NCBI GenBank assembly: GCA_047967505.1
Contig: CM106540.1
DNA length: 64,000 bases
Reading direction: 5' to 3' (one strand)
From: Dipteris shenzhenensis
Lineage: Eukaryota > Polypodiophyta > Polypodiopsida > Gleicheniales
The notes beneath the pieces were generated by a model. It saw only the letters and a list, made by a program, of their open reading frames with translations. It had not been told where the DNA came from and searched no databases. Below are positions 32,674-44,319 of the stretch, in pieces. Every line of letters begins with the position of its first letter. The first letter of the stretch is position 1. Both the position numbers and the translations under genes were made by a program.

Positions 32674-34971
32674 TTAGAAAATTTCCAATCTGCATTCAGA
32701 CATGGTTGCATAAGCATCAACTTGAGCAACCTTCTTATCATCTTGCTCATCATCATCTGACGGTGATTGTAGAAAAGAATCCAGACATGGCATGTATCCT
32801 TCCTCCTGCATTTGCATATTTAGCTGCTTAACTTTTTTATTGATACCATGAATTTGTGAGTGTGCTTTGCCTCCCACAAAAAAAGTATGCATCTTGTTGT
32901 CAACTTCAATGAAGGCATTCCCTGGTTTCTTCCATGCATTTGCACATTGTCTCAGCTGTTCTACTGTGTCTGCATCCTCTTGCATGCCAACATTGGTGTA
33001 GATATTTGACATGAGCACATACGCATTGGAATTCTTATGATCCATCCTGATAACACGATCAAAACATCGTTTTCCAAGCTCCACATTGCCATGTGTCTTG
33101 CAGTGACTGAGCAAAGAAGTCCATCCAACAACATTAGATTCTGGTGACACAATTTGGAGTGCATCCTCAGCCTCAATGACACGCCCAGCACGACCAAGAA
33201 GGTCGACCATGCAGTTGCAGTGATCAGATGTAGGTGTAATACCATGGTTTTCTTTCATGGACTTAAACAGGTTATAACCTTCATCCACTAGGCCCATATG
33301 ACTGCATGCAGAGAGAAGATTAACAAATGTCACCTTGTCTGCCGTCAAGCCTTCTTGTTGCATGCCCTCAAAATATCGCTGTGCTAACATATAATTCCTA
33401 CACTCAGAAAACCCTGCAATCATAGCATTCCAAGTTACAACATCCCGCTTCAGCAATCTGTCAAAGAGCCTACATGCATCCTCAAGCCTCCCGCATTTTA
33501 TATACATGTTAGCAAGCGTGTTGCCCAAAGACATGTCTGACTCGAAACCACCCTCAATAAGGTGTGCATGAATGAGCTTACCACAATCTAGAGCTGCTAT
33601 GCTGGAACATGCTCTCAGGATACTTACAAATGCAACCTTGTCTGGCCTTATGCCCCCCAATTGCATTCGCTGGAAAAGTCGCAGAGCCTTCTGTCCATGC
33701 CCATGCTGTGTATATCCTGAAATGATGGCCGTCCATGTTACTGCATTTCGTTTTGGCAGTCTGTCAAACACCTTGCTTGCATCTTCGAGGCTCCTACCTT
33801 TAGCATACATGTCAATGAGGGTGTTGGCAATAGATACATCAGACTCAAGGCCACTTTCAAGAACGTAAGCATGAACCAGCTTGCCTTGATTCACTGCTGC
33901 TATGCTGGAGCACGCTTTCAGAATGCTGATGAAGGTGACCCGATCTGGCGCCACACCCTGAAGATGCATTTTCTGGAAAAGTTGGAGAGCCTCTTGGTTA
34001 CAACCATGCTGAATATATCCTGCAATCATGGCACTCCATGTCACCACATCTTTTATGGACACTTTTTCAAATACCTTACAAGACTGCAGAAGGTTCCCAC
34101 ACTTGGCATACATATCAATTAGAGAGTTGCAGACAGATAAATCTGAAAAAAAAGCAGTTTCAATAACTTGAGCATGAATAAGCTTGCCAGGTTCGAAGGC
34201 CATTGCACTAGCACATGCTTTTAGGATGCTAACAAACGTGACCTGATCTGGCTCCATCCCCTCCACTTGCATGTGCTGAAAAAGTTGGAGAGCTTCCCTA
34301 CAAAATCCACACTGGGCATAACCCATAATCATGGTACTCCACGTCACTACATTCCGTATTGGCATTCCATCAAAGACTGTGCGTGCATCCTGAATGCTTC
34401 CACATTTGGTATACATGTCCACAAGAGAGCTCCCGACGAACACATTTGACTGAAGACCACTTTCCTTGATGTGCGCATGAATTAGCTTGCCCTCTTCCAA
34501 GGCTCCCGCACTGGCACATGCCTTCAGGATTGCAACAAAGGCATATCCATCTGGTTTGACCCTTGATCGGTGCATTTCTTGATACAAATTGAAAGCTTGT
34601 TCCATTTGTCCATATTTAGCATTTGCAAGAATGACTGCAGTCCACGCAAATACATCTGGTTCAGGCAATTTTCTGAAGACTTGGTTTGCTTCTGGCAAAC
34701 TTCCACATGAATCATACATGCGGATGATGTGGTTTCCCAAAAAGGCTGTTGCTTGCAAGCCACTTCTAAGAATAAGTCGATGCACTTCCCTACCAGCTGC
34801 CAAATCTTTCTTATACATGCATTCCTTGAGGAGATGATGTAAGATTCTGTTGGAAACACGAATCCCTTGCTGCTCCATAGAGCTTACAACATGAAGGGCC
34901 TTATTAAGCTGTGCCTTTATAAGGTCCTTCATGTTCTGGATGTCATGGAGCTGCAAGAAATCTTGAAGCAT
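32674..34971 (-). CDS. Pentatricopeptide repeat protein, PLS class, E+ subgroup
   Basis: 765 residues, uninterrupted. The ATG at 34,971 is supported by an in-frame TAG two codons upstream. After a ~35-residue leader without an obvious transit peptide come about sixteen PPR motifs in P-L-S triplets of ~101 residues, each starting with a V-T-W-x-x-M/I-I type motif (DVFAWTAVI near 108, then VVTWSTMI, VVTWSAMI, AVTWTAII, VVTWNAMI). E begins near 614 ('VVGWTSLLSHCKTHGNVEL'), E+ follows to 'EEGYMPC' near 730. The tail is acidic (SPSDDDEQDD) and stops at SECRLEIF, where a DYW deaminase domain would have begun; no HxE or CxxC zinc motif is present. Such proteins bind organelle RNA sequence-specifically and typically specify C-to-U editing sites, here needing a DYW partner in trans. 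Target RNA unknown; organelle localisation inferred from the family. Confidence 0.93.
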   Translation of the reverse strand: MLQDFLQLHDIQNMKDLIKAQLNKALHVVSSMEQQGIRVSNRILHHLLKECMYKKDLAAGREVHRLILRSGLQATAFLGNHIIRMYDSCGSLPEANQVFRKLPEPDVFAWTAVILANAKYGQMEQAFNLYQEMHRSRVKPDGYAFVAILKACASAGALEEGKLIHAHIKESGLQSNVFVGSSLVDMYTKCGSIQDARTVFDGMPIRNVVTWSTMIMGYAQCGFCREALQLFQHMQVEGMEPDQVTFVSILKACASAMAFEPGKLIHAQVIETAFFSDLSVCNSLIDMYAKCGNLLQSCKVFEKVSIKDVVTWSAMIAGYIQHGCNQEALQLFQKMHLQGVAPDRVTFISILKACSSIAAVNQGKLVHAYVLESGLESDVSIANTLIDMYAKGRSLEDASKVFDRLPKRNAVTWTAIISGYTQHGHGQKALRLFQRMQLGGIRPDKVAFVSILRACSSIAALDCGKLIHAHLIEGGFESDMSLGNTLANMYIKCGRLEDACRLFDRLLKRDVVTWNAMIAGFSECRNYMLAQRYFEGMQQEGLTADKVTFVNLLSACSHMGLVDEGYNLFKSMKENHGITPTSDHCNCMVDLLGRAGRVIEAEDALQIVSPESNVVGWTSLLSHCKTHGNVELGKRCFDRVIRMDHKNSNAYVLMSNIYTNVGMQEDADTVEQLRQCANAWKKPGNAFIEVDNKMHTFFVGGKAHSQIHGINKKVKQLNMQMQEEGYMPCLDSFLQSPSDDDEQDDKKVAQVDAYATMSECRLEIF

Positions 34972-34984
34972 TGTCTATGATCTC

Positions 34985-37900
34985 ATGGCCACTACAAGGG
35001 ACGTGCATCGCCATATTATAAAACCCGGATTTTTGAGAAACTCCTTTAGAAACAAAGCTGACGCCTTCCCTTCTTCCTTGATTCGACAAACAAACTTCGG
35101 TTGTACAGCCATGAGTCGGAAACGTGGTGAAAATTATCAAAATTTCACCAAGCTGATCTACCGTGAACACCAACAAGACTTGTACCAGCCAAAGTGCTGC
35201 CGAAACAACTAAAACCTTGTACGAGAGAGCAAAATAGATCCAGAAAATCGTAAGATCTTCAATATGCTGATGATGCGTTCCTCTACATCCTTCGCAAGGA
35301 CATTTCATTGTAAAATCCCAAATTCCGGGACCCAACAGGATAACACCACTTATATGTCCAAACGCTCATCGCAAACGCAGATACGCACCTTATATTGCAG
35401 AATCTGAGGGTGATTCTACCCATAACTTTTGTATTGCCGAGGCCTCATCAGCAACTGCATAAGGTTGTTATGATTGGCATAATAACGAAGTGGAGGACAT
35501 AATAACGTTATACAATGATTTTCTAGTCCATGACAGAATTGTGAACATGGGTACGACAGACAATCCGATTTTTCAAAATCCTAGTCCTCTTACTCCATCC
35601 CTGCCTTTCAAATTTTGGATCCTGTCATAGTAACGGTTGGAGGCCACTCAATGAGCTACCACTCTACCTTTTAAAGAGTTGGCAGAAACATACTAGTGCA
35701 ATGTCTCTTATAGGAGACATGAGCTTTGTTCATGTTTCATATGCACACGCACGCACGTGCGTGACACACACACATAGAGGCCATTTCTCAGGTTAGAGAG
35801 CATTCCCTCTTGGGCGTGCATCTCTTGAGGTATTGGTAGGGTTGTTACTCTACGAACTTTGGGATGCAGGTTAAAGCTTGTAAAGACTCGAGACTGGTAA
35901 TCACCTGAATGGCCTGATGTTGCTGCCTCGGATGCTCCCACCAATCGTGACACCACATCTCGTGTTCTTCGCTCCGATGGCAATGATCGAATGCGTGCAT
36001 CTGTAACCACTTCCTGCTGGCAATCTATTCCTTGTGCCTTGACCTAGCTTTTCAACTTTCATATCTCTACTTCTCTTGTAAGCCATGGAGAGCTCATGTT
36101 GCCATTGATGCCATGGCCTCGATCAGTCCAGAATAGACCCAAAGAAGCTAGCTAGTGAGGCAAGCAAAGAATAGAAGACAACTTGCTCGAAAGAAGACAA
36201 TGGGAAACCAAAGTCTACGCAAGGTCACGTCAAGGTGCGTGCAGGTTGCAGGACGCTTACAGGGTGGGGGCAAGTTGCAGGTACTTAATCTTCCAAGATT
36301 TGATGGGTGGGAGGTGTGAAAATTCAAAATTCGCGGGAGTAGAGAAATTTTCAGCCGTCGGTTTTCTCTCTCCGGCGATACACATCAATAGAATTGGATA
36401 TCCCAAACAAGTACAATGTGGCCTAAAATGCTTCAAAACACAAATAGGCCAAAGGGCATGCTATCGGGTTTGATGATGTATATTATGAAATACAATGACC
36501 TTTGGCATGCTTATGAGCCATATAGCAAGCAAGTGCATGGAAAAAGAAACAATTCAAAATTGTAAATAGTGTTGGATTTATTAAAAGATCCTTGCACATG
36601 CACAAATTGCACTTTTTTAAGTTCGTCCATTTTAGGGTGAATCTAGATACCAATCCAACAACTATCAATGTTTTAAGACCACCATGCAGTAGTACCACTA
36701 GTCTGGATTCCAAATTTTCAATCTGTTTTGGTTTTCAATAAATCAAAAAAAAGTTATGGAGCATGCCCTCAAATGGGTATGCATCACTTTAGCACAACAT
36801 TGGAGGCATGTTAACCCATGCCTAATGTTCTCATTTAGGTGTGTCCTTGGGTTGAGGAGAAGCTCATGTAGTATACTTTTGAATGATTACTTAGTTGCAT
36901 GTATGTATAGAACAAAATTTTGATGTTTTTGAATAAATTTCTATATCCTATATAGTCAGCAGGATGCATGCTTCACATTCAACATAGCACCTTTAATGCT
37001 TTATCGGTCTCATTCTAAATTCTTATTCCATAATTTTGTGCTCTCATGTTCAAGTTTGAATGTGTACTACAACTTGAAGACAAAGTTTACCGAATTCCAT
37101 TGAGCAATGCATAAGTTATGGGTCATGCGAGATAGCTATATATAGAAAATTCCCTAAACCTCACCAAAAATAGCTACACCCCAGCAAACAATGACCCTGG
37201 AGTTGCTATAAGAAGTCTCTTACTACTACGAGAAATCTATACTTGCATTATAATCTGACACCACGTGTAGGCCCATTATCACATGATAACTTAGGCTTGA
37301 GGGGTTTTATTGTTCCTCAAGGATTATCCCCTACAACAACATAACACAACTTTGTAACATGGAGGGCTTGGGAGAAGAAATACAAGAGAGGATGTTTTCT
37401 GATAATCTAATATATGTTATTATTGCATTAGTGTGGAATGCTCTATATTAGACTTGCACTAATCCCCAAGAGTCTAGGAGGTAAAGTTGTTAGCTTATGA
37501 TAATGAAATTTGGAAACTCCATTATATGAATTTATTAGCCACTTTTGTGGGTGATACTTGGATCTTCCTAGTAGACTTGGGTGGATAGATCAAATCAAAA
37601 GCCAAGAAAGATGCTTAGGACTTTGATATAAACATAGTCTTTAACTTTGCATTATCAAACCTTTTTCCTATGTTTGCCTTTGCAACTTGCGGATGCACAT
37701 CCCTAGTCACGGGAGTTTTTGGTAGATCAAAAATAGGATCTCAAAAAGTGATAAGAGAACCCCAAGTACATAAATGATGTTTTCAACTTGGGGTGACCCT
37801 ACTTAAAATGTGTAGAGCCCAATCGTTATGATCTAGTCATGCAACTTCATTCATGGCCAACAACTTGTGAGCTTGGAAGACCATTGAAATAAGATTTTAA

Positions 37901-38028
37901 CTCCTTCTTGCTATTCATGAAAACCAATGATATGGTTGATTTTAGCAAGACCTCCTTGATATTCATATATAAGAGAAAACTTGTGCTAGCTGTTATGAAG
38001 AATTTGGAAAAGAGCCCTAATTTGCCAC
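34985..38028. other. Non-coding stretch, nothing recognised
   Basis: The first ~350 bp upstream of the PPR start should hold its promoter and 5' UTR, but no TATA box is clear. The rest is AT-rich with short unsupported frames; a CACGCACGTGCGTGACACA stretch sits near 35,750. Confidence 0.45.
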
Positions 38029-38258
38029 TATTACCCCAACCATCTCTAGGGGTGAGCTCATATGGAGAGGTGTGTGAGCTCATATGCTAATACAACTTTG
38101 CCTAGGACTCTTGGCCCAATGAAGAGGGGGTGCTTCATAGCCATATTACCCCAACCATCTCTAGGGGTGAGCTCATATGGAGAGGTGTGTGAGCTCATAT
38201 TCTGATACAACTTTGCCTAGGACTCTTGGCCCAATGAAGCGGGGGTGCTTCATAGCCA
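38029..38258. repeat. 115-bp tandem duplication, almost identical
   Basis: Two copies with period 115 bp (CATCTCTAGGGGTGAGCTCA at 38,041 and 38,156). Only about three differences seen, so recent. Confidence 0.92.
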
Positions 38259-38290
38259 GAGGTAATGCTTTTACTGGAAGAGGATGAAAT

Positions 38291-38659
38291 GTGCCTTACG
38301 CACTAGTGATACAAGGATTAAGCAAGAGAAATGACTGGCAACCTTTTTTTGAATGGTTTGTACACGTAGACAACATGGAATCTCAGGTACGGACTTCAAA
38401 TATATTAGGAGTTGGAAAAAGCATGTCATTTACAAGGATAGCTAATAGCCACATCCCAATCAACACTTATTATATAACGACAAGGATTGATATTATGCAA
38501 ACATGCAACCTTAACCTGAGAGAGGTTGGTTTAGTGCCACATGGTAGACTATCATTGGTCTATAACAAAATGAATAATTTTTTTGCTTATATCCAAACTT
38601 ACTTTGATAATCCCCTATTGAGTTCTTCTTTATTAAGAAGTTGTTGGAAAATTATTTGA
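38291..38659 (+). CDS. Hypothetical protein
   Basis: 122-codon frame, the longest in the 36-43 kb interval. No domain recognised: a mixed hydrophobic/polar sequence with 'WQPFFEWFVHVDNMESQ' and 'GLVPHGRLSLVYNKM'. No start context, splice site or homologous copy in the window supports it, so it may be chance. Confidence 0.15.
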   Translation: MPYALVIQGLSKRNDWQPFFEWFVHVDNMESQVRTSNILGVGKSMSFTRIANSHIPINTYYITTRIDIMQTCNLNLREVGLVPHGRLSLVYNKMNNFFAYIQTYFDNPLLSSSLLRSCWKII

Positions 38660-40614
38660 AGAAGAATTGTCTATTTGATATCTTGTACCCCCTTAGTGAC
38701 CTGTTTTGGATGGACCTTGGATAACTTTTAGAGAGTTTTCTAATTGCCATGACATGAGACTTAAGAACTTTATCAATGATAATTGGCGTCATATGGTTAT
38801 ATTGAGTAGTAATTAGTGATATTTTTACAAATAAAGTACTAAAGGGATAGTAAGAACAGATCTAGGATGTATATGTAGGAAGAAACACAATATTCAAGGA
38901 AGTTAGACTCTAGCATGAACACATAGCAACAACTAACACACATTTTCAAAGAGTATATATAAAATCTAATCCTTTTGGAAAAAGATGTTGGATTTTTTGC
39001 TAGATTTTTTCTTGAGGAATCAAAAAATTCAAGAATACTTTTTAGAAAGGGTTTTAATTCAAAGGATATTGAAGAGGAACCTTGGTTGACTTCCTACATT
39101 CTAATCACTTTTACTCTACTAAATCTGTGTCAACACCAGCTTGTGTTTGCAAAGAGCTAAGTTTCGCACTAGCCCATGAAAGGTTAAGAAGAAAAGACTT
39201 CCAATCAATAATCATCAATAATGTCCTCAACAAATTGGTATAAGAGATCATGGATTTTAAATTAAGTTTACGCACCAAGGCCCATTCATGAAAATACCTA
39301 ATGAATGCCTATAAGGCTCATAAAAGCTCTTTTCATTTTACTACTAATGCCCTTGCTTATCTATTTTTTGAGATAGCCACTTTGGTTACCATAAATTTAC
39401 AAGTTTGCATTGGCCCTATTATGGAAGCAATGGGGGAGCTACACAATATGATCTAATGGAAGCACAAGTTAATGCCAATGCTCTTTGTATAGTTAACTCC
39501 ATCTTTGATACAAAGCTGAATTTATTGGACAAAATTTATAATGTAGTTACAACAAAAATTGGAAAGTTCGATGAAAATATCCCATTACATGGAGATTGGG
39601 ATTGATGAAAATATTAGGAACAGTCGTTGCATTGGCTTTCAGAACTGCAAAAAGAAAACACATACATCTTAGGAGAGTAGGGAGGGAAACACTTGGGCTA
39701 GTAGAGGAGCACTTTGCATGTTTTTTTGTTAGAACAAGATTTGATTAGTGTTAATGAGTGGTTGCTTACAAATATACATGTGAGATCAGGAGGCCATTTT
39801 TTAATGCTAATCTTTGGTACAAATGCGGGACTTTCTTGTTCCCAATTATGGTGCAACTTGTACCTCTTTTGGTTTGAATCCCATTTCATAAGCAAGATTT
39901 TGATTTTGAGAGAATGGACCTTGTGAGAGAATGACTGCTACCCAATATAAAACATGCATTTGGATACATGGGATGACGCTTTGTTAGTAAATGTGAATTC
40001 CACCAAGAAATTCCTCCAACCACTAGATGAATATAGTGAGGCTAAGCCCTTCTAGATTTACCCTCTCTAGTATTCGGAGATAAAGGATACAATGACGTCC
40101 ACTATGTTGGACAAATGTGGGGAGGAGTTTGCAACAAAAGTAAACTCCCTAAATATGACTATTGTTGTTGCCTATAGTGAAAATGGAATAATAATCAAAA
40201 GTGAATTTGAGAAATCAAAACGCTTGAACTATCAAGTCTGTCAATTTATTTGGACAGATAGTAATAGGCCAAAATCTTTCTCAAAAAATGCCATAATTTT
40301 GAAGGTAATGCCTATATGTTAGATAGAAAAAGAGGATTTCAATGCCTTCTTACAACATAAGAAGTTGATCAAAATGTTTGAATCCAATGGACCACTTAAC
40401 CAAAAAAGGAGCCATAGCATTATTCAAATTTCATGAAAAAATATTTTATTGGGAGAAACTTGGACCTAGAGAGATCAAGGTAAGGATAAGATTTTTCACT
40501 CATTTCTTTGTGATAAAAGGGTAGGTTACGTACAATACTCAAACACATATATATATGGATGAAATAGAAGATTAGTGTGTTCTGCACCCACCAAAAACTT
40601 GTGTGACTCTCTAT
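38660..40614. other. Non-coding stretch, nothing recognised
   Basis: Short plus-strand frames at 39,405-39,605 and 40,092-40,322 could be pieces of an old gene, since they share strand with 38,291-38,659, but no family is recognisable and the connecting sequence is full of stops. Confidence 0.35.
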
Positions 40615-40972
40615 TCTGGCTTGCCCTCTCTCTCTCACCTTCTTCCATTCCACTTCCACTGTTGAGATCATTCAACCCCTCCACCAACTCATCGCTAATC
40701 CCCCTCCCATTTCCTTCTTCCTCCTCCAATTTCTTTCTTCCTCCTCCCATTTTTTTCTTCCCTCTCCCTCTCTTTTCTCCACCATCCACCTCCCATTTTC
40801 TTCTTGCTTCCTCCCATTTCTTTCTTCCTCATCCCTCTTTTTGCTCCACCATCCCCCCACCAACTCATGGGAAAATTTTTTGAGAGCACTTTTGGAAGGT
40901 GAACAAAATTTGCAAGCTTGTTCTAAATCCATTCTCACATCCCCCCCCCCCAAACACACACACACACACACA
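40615..40972. repeat. Pyrimidine-rich CCTCCCATTTCTTTCTT array and (CA)n
   Basis: 40,620-40,860 is C/T-rich with repeated TTCCTCCTCCCATTT units, bracketed by two copies of CCACCAACTCAT. 40,941-40,972 is a C homopolymer run followed by a (CA)10 microsatellite. Confidence 0.75.
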
Positions 40973-41333
40973 TGTACTATGACCTTCTTTAGGTGTGGAA
41001 AAAAACTTCCAACTCCAAAGAGACAAAGAATCCTACATAAAATTTTCCATGAACTTGTTTGGCACATTGAAAGTGTGCAAAAAAAAATCACACATTGTAG
41101 CCTGTAGTTAGGTCTTAACCAAATATGTGGATTATATTAAGAGATTCAATTTATCTATATAAATCCAAGACACTTTTATGTGTATATATGAGTTTCTCTA
41201 TACAGACCATGGTTGAGATATCAAGGATCGCATATGAGATTTTAAAAAGATATATGTACACTAAATCCCTTGCCAAAATTTTTTTTAATACATACATAGT
41301 TTGGCCTTTTCAATGCTAGAAATGACCTCAGAA

Positions 41334-41560
41334 GGACCAAAAAAACCCTAGAAACGAATGTATACATGAATACCTTTTGATGATTTTGTCAAAACCCCAT
41401 ATGGGAAAAAAGTGCACTTGTAAGGGCTTGCTAGAATCTATGCCATTACAAACTCTATCAAGTCCCTACAATGGCACTATTTTTCCATATGGGGTTTTGA
41501 TAAAATTGTCAAAAAGTATTGATGTTTACAATCATTTCTAGGTTTTTTGGGACTTTTTGG
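41334..41560. repeat. Fold-back element / long hairpin
   Basis: Left arm 41,334-~41,440 and right arm ~41,450-41,560 are imperfect inverted copies. GTCAAAACCCCATATGG (41,388-41,404) pairs with CCATATGGGGTTTTGAT (41,485-41,501), and the outer CCTAGAAACGAATGTATACAT pairs with ATGTTTACAATCATTTCTAGG (21 bp each, offset by small mismatches). The loop is very short. It may be a MITE-like fold-back element or a long dsRNA-forming locus; no target duplication identified. Confidence 0.75.
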
Positions 41561-43419
41561 AATTTAAAAGGAAACATTATGTAGCCACAAAACTTTTGAT
41601 TATTCTCAAAGATAGAAATATATGTTGGATGTGTCACTGCAGATGTGTCACTATTTGATTCTTCATCCTCGTTGGACTCTTCTTCAGACTCCTCCGTATT
41701 CACTGTCTAAATTATATTTGTCTTTCTTGGATCATCTCATCACTGACCCACATCTCCTTTTTGTTTGTCTGGTAGCATCAATCAATTCATTAAATCTATG
41801 TGGACCCTAAATCTCCAATTCACTCATGACACTATAGGATCCCTCTCAAAAATATTCGATGAGTATCTCAATTGTTGGTCTTTCTACTGGATTCAACTAC
41901 TGTGCATCTAGATTATGGAATATTTGAGCATAATCTTCAACAATTAGCTGCTTCTATATTAGTTCCCTTAAGATTTTTCAAATGTCATTTGGTGTTTTTT
42001 TCTTTACATAGTTGATATAAAAATGATGGGCCAAGAGGTTAGTGGATCAGGTAGGAGAGGCAATTTATAGGCATTCTAAGACACTAAATAAGCAACAATT
42101 ATCACCTTCCAAGAGGCATGAAAATACAAGGAATGGGCACATGCCATGGAGGAAGAATATAATTTTGTTCTAAAAATGATGGTTGGGAGTTGATTGAACT
42201 GTGAACAACATGAGGGGATTGGTTGTTGATGGTCCTACAAGATCGAGCATAAGTCTAACAAAAGAGCAGACAAGTATAGTAAAAGATTATTGGAAAGCGG
42301 ATATGGTCAACAAGTAGGCACATTACAAAAAATTTTGACTCAAAAAGGTAAGAGAGCCCTTGGGCTAGTGACATGGAAGGATAAGCTAAATAAAAGTGAG
42401 TAAAACATTGGATAGTGGAGGAGAATAGAAAATTGGAAATGGCTTGACTTTTCTATTTCTTTATTTAAAGGCCCAAAGTTTGATGTAGGCCTCGCACTTG
42501 CTGCCTCCACTCTCTAATCACGTTTTTGAATAGTAACCAAATTAAAAAACCTAGTTTCTCAACCAAACTTGCACCATTTATCCTAAGACCAAATCCTCCC
42601 ATCCAACTACCCCACTCGGTCTCATTTTCTCTCATTCCTCTTCCCTCTCCCTCATTTTTGAGCTCCATTTCAAATTCTTTTTCTCTAACCCTATTTTCAA
42701 ATCAATTCCATTCTTTTAAGTGGGAAGCTTTTCTCTCTGTTCTCCCTATCATGGGATGGAATATTATGCCAAAATCTCATCACTTCCCTTCTTAACTTGA
42801 ATTTTCCTTCCATTTCACTCTCATTCTTTAAAAATTTTCAAGATTATTGAGTGTGATTCGCTCTACCTTCTTCTTGCTCTATCTTGGGCACTTTTCATTC
42901 AAATCCCATCACTTCTTCTCTGATCTAAGAAATCATTTTTCATGAAAAAACTTGAGGCAATCAATGTTCTGGACAAACCATGACTGATGCAAGGTGTTTG
43001 GATCTTTAAAGGAGCTACTAGATAAGATTCTTTGAGAAAGGTTGAAAGAAGATTGATTTTTGGGCATTACACTTGGCTATGCATAAAAATCAATCTTTCT
43101 TTTGTCCATATCTCAACATTGGTCTATAAGGGGACATGATTTCAAAGAGCTTGTGAAGTTTTGGGATCTATCCAAGAAGCTTTCATGGAGGTTGAGGTAA
43201 GATAACCTTTGGAACAATGCAAGATAGTGGAAATGATGCAACCTTGAAGAAACAATTAGTTTATACTTCATTTTGTGTAGTTGTGTTGTTTCTTTTATTG
43301 TATTGTTTGAAAATGTTAAAAGATTTGTTTGTTTTGAAAGAAATTTCATGAAAAGTGAGCTTATAGAGGCTTTCTTACAAGAAAGAGCAGTCACTACACT
43401 CTTACTATGTATGATTTTC
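41561..43419. other. Non-coding stretch, nothing recognised
   Basis: Opposed short frames at 42,465-42,668 (minus) and 42,526-42,795 (plus) overlap each other; no motif. AT-rich. Confidence 0.45.
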
Positions 43420-44075
43420 TCCAAAATATTGTTTGAAATAGATTTCAACATGTTGGCTAAACATAATTTGTTTTGGAGCAAGATCCATCAACTTCAGCCT
43501 CCTAGAATGCAAGAGGGGCTAGTGAGAATCAGATACTATTCATTCAGAAGTTTTTCATTTATTTTACATTTGATATTTTAACAATGTGTGTAGTATTCAA
43601 ATGTGATTTGTGTTGTATATATATGATTTCTGAAGTCAAGTGTGCCTCTAACTTTGCTAAATGCAAGTCAATTTATTTATTGTTTGTGTGATATCTTTGT
43701 ATGTGATATTAGTTTTGTTTTCTATCACTTTACAATGTATTAGTTTTCTGTAAAAGATTGTTTGAAATATATTTCGAGATGTTTGGGAGAATATAATTTG
43801 TTTTGGAGAAAGATCCATCAACATCAGCCTCCTGGAATATAAGAGGGACCGTTGAGAATCCAGTATTGTTCATTCATAAGTTTTTTATTTATTTTGTATT
43901 TAATAGTTTAACTATGTTGGTTTTATTCAGATGTGATTTGTGATTGTAGTTATTTATGATTTACAAAGGCAAGTGTGCCTCTACACTTGCTAAATGCAAG
44001 TCAAATTATTTATTATTTCTGTGATATCTTTGTATGTGATATTAGTTTTCTTTCTATCACTTTACAATGTGTATA
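43420..44075. repeat. ~329-bp tandem duplication
   Basis: TTGTTTGAAATAGATTTC at 43,429 recurs at 43,758, and the shared AGATCCATCAACWTCAGCCTCC block recurs with the same period. Copies have diverged by substitutions and small indels. A short plus-strand frame (43,273-43,581) across copy 1 is not conserved in copy 2. Confidence 0.82.
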
Positions 44076-44319
44076 TGTTGATGTTATTGATATTATTTAA
44101 AGCATGTTTGATATACTTAGATTTAAATTCTAATTTATTTAACATGCAATAGTTTAACAATGTTTGTGATGTTTAAGTGTATTATGTGTTTTTATTTTAT
44201 TATGTTCGTGTATTTAATTGTATTATGTTCTGTGTAATTTACTAAGTTGTCTTACTATGGTTTCCTAAGGCAAGGTCACTTTTGTTTGCTGATGTCAATA
44301 TTATATTATGATAGGTGTA

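Noticed and set aside
33572-34837. Plus-strand frames opposite the PPR gene
   Set aside because: Antisense shadows of repeated PPR motifs.
34943-35335. 130-codon minus-strand frame overlapping the PPR start
   Set aside because: Out of phase with the PPR gene, with no domain; the PPR ATG has its own in-frame stop just upstream, so this is not an N-terminal extension.
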